This document shows, piece by piece, positions 1 through 5,884 of a stretch of DNA of 8,020 nt. The notes under the pieces were generated by a model. That model saw nothing but the letters and a program-made list of their open reading frames with translations, did no database searches and was not told the DNA's origin. Source of the stretch: Planctomycetota bacterium (GTDB lineage Bacteria; Planctomycetota; UBA1135); contig JALUUN010000477.1 of NCBI GenBank assembly GCA_027021325.1, positions 1 through 8,020 of the forward strand. Reading direction: 5' to 3'. Position 1 is the first letter of the stretch. Every line of letters starts with the position of its first letter. The translations under genes and the position numbers were made by a program.

Positions 1-1
1 C

Positions 2-319
2 GCCGGGCCCGAGGAACTGCGACCCCTGCTCCAGGCCCTGCGCGAGGCCTTCCACCGCCTGCCGCGGCCGGCCGGCTTCCGCGTCGAGCACCTCGCGCCG
101 CCGCACTCCGAGGGTGCCGGCCTGCGTCTCGCCGAGCGCCAGGCGCGGCAGTGGCGCGGCCTCGCCGACCGCGCCCTCCCCGTGGGCTGGAACCCGCGGG
201 AGGACGGCCAGCCCCCGGACCCGGGGCTCATGGCCGTGATTCCCTGGCTCGAGTGGCTGCCCCCGCGCCGCGAGGCCGCCACCCCGGAGCCCGGCCGCAC
301 CCGGGAGTCCGGCGCCTGA
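2..319 (+). CDS. C-terminal part of an unrecognised protein (5' end outside window)
   Basis: An open frame enters from the left edge (first full codon at position 2) and stops at TGA 317-319, giving 105 residues of a C terminus. Codons end in G or C almost throughout, as in the neighbouring genes, which supports real coding. The visible part is soluble, rich in Arg, Pro, Ala and Leu, with no membrane segment. It contains the stretches FRVEHLAPPHSEGAGLRLAE and GLMAVIPWLEWLPPRRE and ends in a low-complexity Pro/Thr/Arg/Glu tail. I do not recognise the family. The stop lies 13 bp before the smc start on the same strand, so the two are probably co-transcribed. The frame choice is fairly secure because it is the one that runs from the edge and stops just before smc; the function is unknown. 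Confidence 0.6.
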   Translation, partial: AGPEELRPLLQALREAFHRLPRPAGFRVEHLAPPHSEGAGLRLAERQARQWRGLADRALPVGWNPREDGQPPDPGLMAVIPWLEWLPPRREAATPEPGRTRESGA

Positions 320-332
320 TCCGCCGCCCGTC

Positions 333-3300
333 ATGAAGCTCAAGCGCATCGAACTCGAGGGTTTCAAGTCCTTCGCCGACCGCACGGTGATCCCGGTGCA
401 GGAGGGCCTCACCGGCATCGTCGGGCCCAATGGTTGCGGCAAGTCGAACGTCGTGGACGCCCTCCTCTGGGTCATGGGCGAGCGTTCGGCGAAGGCCCTG
501 CGCGCGGACGCCATGGAGGACGTCATCTTCAAGGGTGCCGAGGGCCGGGCCGCCGGCGCCTTCGCCATGGTCGAGGTCGTGCTTCATGACGAGGACGGAA
601 CGGTCGTGGAGCAGGGCGGGGAGGTGGCCGTCGGGCGGCGGCTGTTCCGCACCGGCGAGTCCGAGTTCCTCCTGAACGGCCGCAGGGTCCGGCGCAAGGA
701 CGTGCGCGATCTCCTGCTCGACACCGGCCTGGGCGTGCGCGGCTACATGCTCCTGGCGCAGGGCAAGATCGACGCCGTCCTGGCGGCGAATCCGGTGCAC
801 CGGCGCGGAGTCTTCGAGGAGGCCGCCGGGATCTCGCGCTACAAGGCGCGCAAGGCCGAGGCCCTGCGCAAGCTCGAGCAGACCGGCCGCGACCTGGCGC
901 GGGTGGAGGACGTCCTCGCCGAGGTCCAGCGTTCCATCCGCAGCCTCCGCTACCAGGCCGGCAAGGCGCGGCGCTACCAGGAGCTGCGCGAGGAGTACCG
1001 CGGACTGCGCTTGCGCGTCGCCTGGAGCGAGAGCACCGGGCTGGCCGAGCGGGAGGAGGAGCTGCGCCGGCGCGCCCTGGAGCTCGAGGAGCAGTTGCGG
1101 CACCTGCGCGAGGCGCGGGAGGACCAGGAGCGCAAGGTCCAGGAGCTCCAGCGCGAGGAGAGCGCCCTGCGCGAGCGCCACGAGTCCCTGCGCGCCGAGG
1201 CGGCGGCGGTGAAGGAGGAGGCGGCCGGCCTGGAGGAGCGCATCCGCGGCCTGGAGGCGCGGGCGGCGGAGCGGGAGGAAGCGGGCGAGCGGGACCGGGC
1301 GCGCCTGGAGGAGCTGCGGCGCCAGTGCGGCGAGCAGGGCGAGAGTCTCCAGGAGCTGGAGGCGGCGCGGGCCGAGGCCGAGCGGGCCCTGGCGGAGTGC
1401 GAGCGCGAGGCCGCCGAGCGGGAGGCGGTCTTCGAGGAGCGGCGGAGCGAGCGCGCGGCTCTGCGGGAGCGGGCCGAGGACCTGCGCCGGCACATCCTGG
1501 ACCTCCTCCAGGAGCGCACCCGCTGGCAGAACGAGATGGCCGCCGCCGCCGCCCGGCGCAGCCAGGCCGAGGGCGCCCTGGGAACCCTGGAGCGGCGCGC
1601 CCGGGAGCTGGAGGAGGAACGCGGCCGCCTGCACGGAGCGGAGGAGGAGGCGCGGGAGACCCTGGACGAGCACGCGCGCTCGGTGGCGGCCTCCGAGGAG
1701 CGGGTCCGGGATCTGGACGCCGAGCGCGGCCGCCTGCGCCAGGAGCTCGAGGCCCACGCCCTGGCCCTGGAGGAGGCGCGCCACGAGGCCAGCGAGGCGC
1801 GCGCCCGGCTCGCCGCCCTGAAGGCCTTCGACGAAGAGGGGCAGGGGCTGCCCGGTGGCGTCCGCCGGATCCTGGAGACGGGGCGCGCACGTCTGCTCCT
1901 GGAGGGCCTGCGGGTGCCCGCGCCCTGGGACCGGATCCTGGAGAACCTCCTGGGCCGCTTGCAGCATGCCCTGTGGCTGGAGGAGGCCGCGGCGCTGGAG
2001 GCCCTGCAGACGCCCGAGGAGGTCCTGGACCTCTTCTTCCCGGGTGCGGGACCGGAGCCCGCGGGTCTGCCGGAGGGTCTGCCGGAGGGAGTCCGGCCTC
2101 TGGCGGAACTCCTGGAGGGCGAGGCCGCCTCCCGCGACGCCCTCCTGCGCCGGCTGCCGCCTGCGGCCTGCGCCCCGGATGCGGCCACCGCCCGCGCCTG
2201 CACTGAGCGCTGGCCGGGGGTTCTGTTCCTGGCGCCCGAGGGCGAGGTCCACGCCGCCGGCTATGCCCGCCTCGGGATCCTGCGAGGCGAGGAATCGGCG
2301 GGCATCCTGGCCCGGCGCAACGCCCGCCAGAGCGCCGAGGAGGCTCTGCGCGGTGCCGAGGAGCGGGCCCGCGGGGCGGAAGAGGCGCGCGAGGCGGCGC
2401 GGGCGCGTCTGGCCGAGGTCCAGGCCGGGCTCGATGCCCTGGAGGGCGGGCTGCGCGAGGCCCTGGCCGGGCGCGAGCGCGCCCAGGCCGAGGTCCGCTC
2501 CGTCGAAAAGCGCCGTCTGGGGATCGAGGAGCAGCTGCGTGCCCTGGCCCTGGAGGCCGAGCAGCTGCGCCACACCGTGGCCGAAGCGGCCCGCACCGAG
2601 GAGGAGGCGCGCGGGCGGCGCGACGCGGCCGAGGCGGAGCGCGGGCGCCTGGCGGAGGAGCTCCAAGCGGCCGAGGCCTGTCTGGCCGAGGCCGAGGAGC
2701 GCCTGGAGGCGGCGAGCGCGGACCTGGGCGAGGCCCGGAGAGAGGCGGACCGCCTGCGCCAGGAGCGCGAGCACCTGGGGCACCGGGCGGGAGAAGCGCG
2801 GCGGGTCCTGGAGGGCCAGGACCGGGAAGGGGACCGTCTGGAGGCCGCCATCCGGGAGGCCGGCGAGCAGGCGCGGGCCCTGCGCGAGGAGGCCGAGGCC
2901 GGCCGCCGGCGCGCGCGGGAGCTCCTGGAGCGGAGGGCCGAGCTCGAGGAACGGGTGGCCGAGGCCGCGGCCTGGCTGGAGAAGGCCGCACGCACCCTGG
3001 AGGAGATCCGCTCCCGGGCCGAAGACGGCGGTGCCCGCCTGGAGGAGCTGCTGGAAGTGCGCCAGGAGCTGGCCTTGGAGCGCCAGAGGGTCCAGCTCGA
3101 GGCGCGGGAGCTTCGGCGCGGGATCCAGGAGGAGTTCCATCAGCCCCTGGAGGACCTGATGCAGAGCCTCGGCCTGGAGCCCGATCCCGAGGACCGGGAG
3201 CCCGAGCGCTACACCGAGCTCTGCACCCGGCTGGCCGAAGTCCGGCGCAAGCTCGAGGGTCTGGGCTCGGTGAACCTGGAGGCCGTCGAGGAACTGGAGG

Positions 3301-3950
3301 AACGGGAGCAGCGTGCCTCCTTCCTGGAGTCCGAACGCCAGGACCTCCTGCAGGCGCGCGCCCGCCTCGAGGCCACGGTGGAGGAGCTCGACGGGGTCTG
3401 CCGGGAGCGCTTCCGGGCGACCTTCGAGGCGGTGCGCGGGCAGTTCGAAGGGATCTTCCGGCGCCTCTTCCGCGGCGGCCGCGCCTCCCTGGAGCTGGAG
3501 GAAGGGGCCGACCCCCTGGAGGCCGGCATCGAGATCGTCGCCCGTCCGCCGGGAAAGGAGCTGCGCAGCATCAACCTGCTGAGCGGCGGCGAGCGGACGC
3601 TGACCGCCCTGGCTCTCCTTCTCGCCGTCTTCCGCAGCCGGCCCAGCCCCTTCTGCCTGCTGGACGAGGTGGACGCGGCCCTGGACGACGCAAACGTCGA
3701 GCGTTTCCTGGATGTCCTTCAGGATTTCACCGTCGACACCCAGTTCATGGTGGTCACCCACAACAAGATCACCATGAGCCGCTGCCAGCGGCTGTTCGGT
3801 GTCACCATGCGGCGTGCCGGTGTCAGTACCGTCGTCAGCGTGGACCTCGAGGATCTGCCCGAGACCAGCGAGGAGGTCCTCGCGAGTCTCGCTCCGGGGC
3901 GGCCGCGGTCCGGTGGACAGGCCGCGGGCGTGAGCGAGGCCGCGGGCTGA
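333..3950 (+). CDS. smc: Chromosome segregation/condensation ATPase Smc
   Basis: Encodes 1205 residues, the usual length for bacterial Smc (about 1150-1200), which forms a ring-shaped dimer that loads on DNA with ScpA/ScpB and compacts and segregates the chromosome. The N-terminal ATPase half carries the family start (KLKRIELEGFKSFADRT), Walker A GPNGCGKS at residues 31-38 and the Q-loop LLAQGKID around Q143, followed by FEEAAGISRYK. A Glu/Arg/Ala/Leu-rich coiled coil spans about 171-500, a hinge about 505-660, and a returning coiled coil about 665-1030, which includes the LGSVNLEAVEE element at 977. The C-terminal half has the signature LSGGE at 1083-1087, Walker B and catalytic Glu LLDE ending at D1111-E1112, a D-loop, and VTHNKITM. 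Start ATG 333 is fixed by homology, although no Shine-Dalgarno precedes it. Oddities are a hinge with fewer glycines, AALDD in place of the usual APLDD after Walker B, and a 30-residue tail after VDLEDL. scpA and scpB are not in view. Confidence 0.97.
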   Translation: MKLKRIELEGFKSFADRTVIPVQEGLTGIVGPNGCGKSNVVDALLWVMGERSAKALRADAMEDVIFKGAEGRAAGAFAMVEVVLHDEDGTVVEQGGEVAVGRRLFRTGESEFLLNGRRVRRKDVRDLLLDTGLGVRGYMLLAQGKIDAVLAANPVHRRGVFEEAAGISRYKARKAEALRKLEQTGRDLARVEDVLAEVQRSIRSLRYQAGKARRYQELREEYRGLRLRVAWSESTGLAEREEELRRRALELEEQLRHLREAREDQERKVQELQREESALRERHESLRAEAAAVKEEAAGLEERIRGLEARAAEREEAGERDRARLEELRRQCGEQGESLQELEAARAEAERALAECEREAAEREAVFEERRSERAALRERAEDLRRHILDLLQERTRWQNEMAAAAARRSQAEGALGTLERRARELEEERGRLHGAEEEARETLDEHARSVAASEERVRDLDAERGRLRQELEAHALALEEARHEASEARARLAALKAFDEEGQGLPGGVRRILETGRARLLLEGLRVPAPWDRILENLLGRLQHALWLEEAAALEALQTPEEVLDLFFPGAGPEPAGLPEGLPEGVRPLAELLEGEAASRDALLRRLPPAACAPDAATARACTERWPGVLFLAPEGEVHAAGYARLGILRGEESAGILARRNARQSAEEALRGAEERARGAEEAREAARARLAEVQAGLDALEGGLREALAGRERAQAEVRSVEKRRLGIEEQLRALALEAEQLRHTVAEAARTEEEARGRRDAAEAERGRLAEELQAAEACLAEAEERLEAASADLGEARREADRLRQEREHLGHRAGEARRVLEGQDREGDRLEAAIREAGEQARALREEAEAGRRRARELLERRAELEERVAEAAAWLEKAARTLEEIRSRAEDGGARLEELLEVRQELALERQRVQLEARELRRGIQEEFHQPLEDLMQSLGLEPDPEDREPERYTELCTRLAEVRRKLEGLGSVNLEAVEELEEREQRASFLESERQDLLQARARLEATVEELDGVCRERFRATFEAVRGQFEGIFRRLFRGGRASLELEEGADPLEAGIEIVARPPGKELRSINLLSGGERTLTALALLLAVFRSRPSPFCLLDEVDAALDDANVERFLDVLQDFTVDTQFMVVTHNKITMSRCQRLFGVTMRRAGVSTVVSVDLEDLPETSEEVLASLAPGRPRSGGQAAGVSEAAG
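2063..2089 (+). repeat. 12-bp tandem repeat inside the smc hinge region
   Basis: The unit gggtctgccgga occurs twice in perfect tandem (2063-2074 and 2075-2086), and the first three bases of a third copy follow. It keeps the reading frame and encodes GLPEGLPEG, Smc residues 578-586, in the linker between the two hinge subdomains. It looks like a small slippage duplication in a tolerant loop rather than a functional DNA site. Confidence 0.85.
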
Positions 3951-3953
3951 GCC

Positions 3954-4910
3954 TCAATCCTGCTGCCGGACCTGCTCCTCGACGAGGGGCAGAGCGGTCA
4001 GGACCAGGCGTCCCGTCCGTCCCAGACTCTCCGCCGAGCAGTACTCCAGGCTGTCCTCCCGGGTGTGCCACAGGCGCTCGTGGCGCTCCGGCCCGCCGTA
4101 GGCGAAGTCGATGAGGAGCAGAACGTCCACCCCCTTCTTGCGGAAGGGCAGGTGGTCGTCCTGGACCTGCATCTCGTCCAGGAGCAGCCGCGGGTCGCCG
4201 ATCCGATAGGCCACACTCCGGAACAGGTTCTTCAGCCAGGGCACGCTGCGCCGCTCCACGTGCAGCCCGAGGTCGGCGTCGCCCACCATGTCGAGGAGGA
4301 TCAGGGCCCGGATGTCCTGGAGCCGGCCCTCGGCGGCGAGGCGCTCGGCCAGGTGCCGGCTGCCGAAGGTCGAGTTCGTCTCGTCGTCCCAGGCCACCGG
4401 CGGAAAGGGCTCCTCCCCGTCGAACCAGCAGAGCACCAGGGACGGACCCTGCCGCGGCCCCTCGCCGCCGAGCTGACGGGCACACTCGATGAGGACCGCG
4501 CTGCTGCTGCCGCCGTCGTTGGCGCCGACCATCCCGGCGATGTCGTAGGTGTCGTAATGGCTGCAGAGCCAGATCTCGCCGGCTTCGGTGCCCGGCCGCC
4601 GCGCCAGGAGATTCACCCCCGGGATCTCGCCGCGGCGCCGCGCGCCCTCGGGCGGGACGGCGGTGAAGGGGTCTTCCTCGATCTCCCAGCCATGGGGCTC
4701 GATCTGGCTTCGGATGTACTCCCGGGCCCGGGCCGAGGCCTCCGATCCGATCCGGCGCGGGCCCAGGGCCACCAGGGCCTCGAGGTCGCTCCAGGCCCGG
4801 GCCTCGTCGAAGGGCGCCGGCTCCAGGGGTTCGGCCTCGGCCCCGCCGCAGGCGGGGAGCAGGAGGAGGAGAGCGAGGAAGAGGAGAGGAGGCGCGGGGA
4901 CGGGACGCAT
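3954..4910 (-). CDS. M28-family, glutaminyl-peptide cyclotransferase-like zinc lipoprotein
   Basis: Encodes 318 residues. The N terminus is a lipoprotein signal: MRPVP, a Leu-rich core (residues 9-18) and lipobox LPAC with the lipidated Cys at 21, so the mature protein should be membrane-anchored outside the cytoplasm. The remainder is an M28 alpha/beta metal enzyme: SHYDT (H118, D120), GANDGGSS (D132), FDGEE (E166-E167), FGSRHLAERL, LLDMVGD (D207), QDDHLPFRKKG (D251-D252-H253) and LWHTRED (W281-H282). The QDDH-xPF and WHT blocks, with D132, E167 and H282 as likely zinc ligands, match animal-type (type II) glutaminyl cyclases, known also in some Bacteroidota, better than simple aminopeptidases. 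The reaction would be pyroglutamate formation on N-terminal Gln, but an aminopeptidase cannot be excluded. The start was chosen at 4910 because the signal peptide begins there; the frame stays open to 5141, but that extension is Arg-rich and antisense to the next gene. The gene converges on smc, with 3 bp between the stops. Confidence 0.9.
   Translation of the reverse strand: MRPVPAPPLLFLALLLLLPACGGAEAEPLEPAPFDEARAWSDLEALVALGPRRIGSEASARAREYIRSQIEPHGWEIEEDPFTAVPPEGARRRGEIPGVNLLARRPGTEAGEIWLCSHYDTYDIAGMVGANDGGSSSAVLIECARQLGGEGPRQGPSLVLCWFDGEEPFPPVAWDDETNSTFGSRHLAERLAAEGRLQDIRALILLDMVGDADLGLHVERRSVPWLKNLFRSVAYRIGDPRLLLDEMQVQDDHLPFRKKGVDVLLLIDFAYGGPERHERLWHTREDSLEYCSAESLGRTGRLVLTALPLVEEQVRQQD
4861..4892 (+). 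other. Near-pure purine tract (pyrimidine on the M28 coding strand)
   Basis: On the + strand 31 of 32 bases are A or G; the only exception is the C at 4874. It corresponds to the run of CTC, CTG and TTC codons for the hydrophobic core of the M28 lipoprotein signal peptide, so coding demand explains it. It also creates several AGGAGG-like strings upstream of the divergent PAP2 start, but these sit too far from that ATG (16 nt) to be a normal ribosome binding site. Confidence 0.7.
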
Positions 4911-5811
4911 GGATCCGGGCTCGGGGCGCGCGCATGATACGGCCGTGGCGACCCGGTCCGCCGAGCGTGCCGTCTCCCTGACGCTCCTCTTCCCGGCCTT
5001 CTGCGGGATGGTGGCGGCCCTGGCTCTGCTGCTGCACCGGGCGCTGCCGGACCCGGCCCGGGCGGCGGGGGTCTTCGCCCTCCTCGGCCTCGGCTCCTGG
5101 GCGGCCGGGCACCTGGCCCGGCGCAGCGGTCCGGCCGGCATCGCCTTCCTCGTGGGCGCCTCCGTGGCCCTCCTCTTCTCGGTCTACAGCGCCCTGAGCC
5201 TGGTCGCCGCCTGGTTCCTTCCCGAGGACCGGGAGTGGACCCTCCTGCATTGGGACCGGGTCTGGTTCGGCTACACCTGGGAGGGGGCCTGGGGAGGCCT
5301 CGCCCATCCGCTCGTGACGGACCTGCTGCAGGCGGTCTACACCAGCTTCTACGCCTTCCCGCTGCTGCTCGGCGTCGCCCTGGCGCGGCGCAGGGACTGG
5401 ACCGGTCTCTTTCACGGCCTGGACCGCGTCATTCTCGGCTTCCTCCTGAGCTACTGCGGCTACCTCCTCGTGCCCACGCGCTCGCCCTACGCCTTCGTGG
5501 ACTACGCCCGCGAGCTCCCGACCTGGGGCCTGCAGCCTCTCCTCCATGGCTACCTCGTGGAGCAGTCCTGGACCAAGCGGGACTGTTTCCCTTCGGGCCA
5601 CACGATGATGTCCTTCTACGTCGCCTGGCTCGCCTGGCAGCGCGCCCGGCCCTGGGCCTGGGTCTTTGTGCCGTGGGCCCTCCTCACCGTCGCCGCCACC
5701 CTCTACCTGCGCTACCACTATCTGCTGGACGTCCTGGCCGGGATCCTGGCCTGCGCGGCCTGGGCCTGGGCGGCGGACCGGATCTGGGGTCCGTGGAAGC
5801 GGCGCACCTGA
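4909..5811 (+). CDS. PAP2/Aur1-like membrane phosphatase or phosphotransferase
   Basis: Encodes 300 residues from ATG 4909, with several hydrophobic segments (about 24-44, 51-70, 77-101, 142-160, 173-190, 249-266 and 272-288). It belongs to the PAP2 superfamily, in the Aur1-like branch. The core motif KRDCFPSGHTMMSF has S229, G230 and the catalytic H231. The third motif YLRYHYLLDVLAG has R268, the second catalytic H270 and D274. The first motif is the variant LLVPTRSPY (R191) rather than KxxxxxxRP. Such enzymes remove or transfer phosphate groups on lipids such as phosphatidate or undecaprenyl diphosphate, with the active site facing outward; the substrate here is unknown. The start is uncertain: ATG 4909 overlaps the M28 start codon in CATG, while GTG 4945 would give a 288-residue protein and leave a 34-bp divergent gap. 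Neither has a good Shine-Dalgarno. The OPT gene follows after 73 bp on the same strand. Confidence 0.9.
   Translation: MDPGSGRAHDTAVATRSAERAVSLTLLFPAFCGMVAALALLLHRALPDPARAAGVFALLGLGSWAAGHLARRSGPAGIAFLVGASVALLFSVYSALSLVAAWFLPEDREWTLLHWDRVWFGYTWEGAWGGLAHPLVTDLLQAVYTSFYAFPLLLGVALARRRDWTGLFHGLDRVILGFLLSYCGYLLVPTRSPYAFVDYARELPTWGLQPLLHGYLVEQSWTKRDCFPSGHTMMSFYVAWLAWQRARPWAWVFVPWALLTVAATLYLRYHYLLDVLAGILACAAWAWAADRIWGPWKRRT
4911..4944. promoter_or_regulatory. Possible divergent promoter zone between M28 and PAP2 genes
   Basis: The only locally AT-richer patch between the two divergent genes is at 4934-4939 (ATGATA). On the minus strand it reads TATCAT, one base from the -10 consensus, 23 nt upstream of the M28 ATG. 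I see no matching -35 at 16-18 bp spacing. If PAP2 starts at ATG 4909 this zone lies inside its coding region; if it starts at GTG 4945 it is a 34-bp spacer. This is a suggestion only. Confidence 0.2.
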
Positions 5812-5854
5812 GCCGCAGGGGAACATGCCACGGCCGGGGAGGGGCTTCCTGGAC

Positions 5855-5869
5855 GCGCCCCGGGGGCGC
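5855..5869 (+). promoter_or_regulatory. GC-only inverted repeat just upstream of the OPT start
   Basis: GCGCCCC and its perfect complement GGGGCGC flank a single G within the 73-bp gap 5812-5884. A realistic RNA fold is a 5-bp GCGCC/GGCGC stem with a 5-nt loop, ending 15 nt before ATG 5885. It could lie close to the ribosome entry site. No U-tract follows, so it is not an intrinsic terminator. In such GC-rich DNA it may be chance. The rest of the gap shows nothing recognisable. Confidence 0.25.
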
Positions 5870-5884
5870 TTCGAGAATGCCGCC

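Noticed and set aside
1061..1830. Apparent repeated GAGGAG/GCGCGAG strings
   Set aside because: They are the Glu/Arg/Ala/Leu codons of the Smc coiled coil, not a DNA repeat array or CRISPR; there is no constant unit or spacing.
529..2991. Minus-strand open frame of 820 codons inside smc
   Set aside because: Pro/Arg/Ala-dominated translation of GC-rich DNA in another frame, with no recognisable motif.
228..3761. Minus-strand open frame of 1177 codons opposite smc
   Set aside because: Its codons are exactly aligned with the smc codons on the other strand. It stays open only because smc avoids TTA, CTA and TCA codons. The product is low-complexity Leu/Gln/Ala/Arg with no domain, while the + strand is unmistakable Smc.
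4887..4892. AGGAGG as a Shine-Dalgarno for PAP2
   Set aside because: It is 16 nt from ATG 4909 and is a by-product of Leu codons in the opposite signal peptide gene.
4065..4937. Plus-strand open frame of 290 codons opposite the M28 gene
   Set aside because: Codon-aligned antisense of a gene with a full set of M28 catalytic motifs.
4911..5141. Longer N terminus for the M28 protein starting at 5141
   Set aside because: The added 77 residues are Arg/Ala-rich, overlap the PAP2 gene and would bury the lipoprotein signal peptide that starts at 4910.
5825..5884. Upstream ATG 5825 as the OPT start
   Set aside because: The AGGGGA before it is only 2 nt from the ATG, and the extra 20 residues do not resemble the family N terminus; kept only as an alternative.
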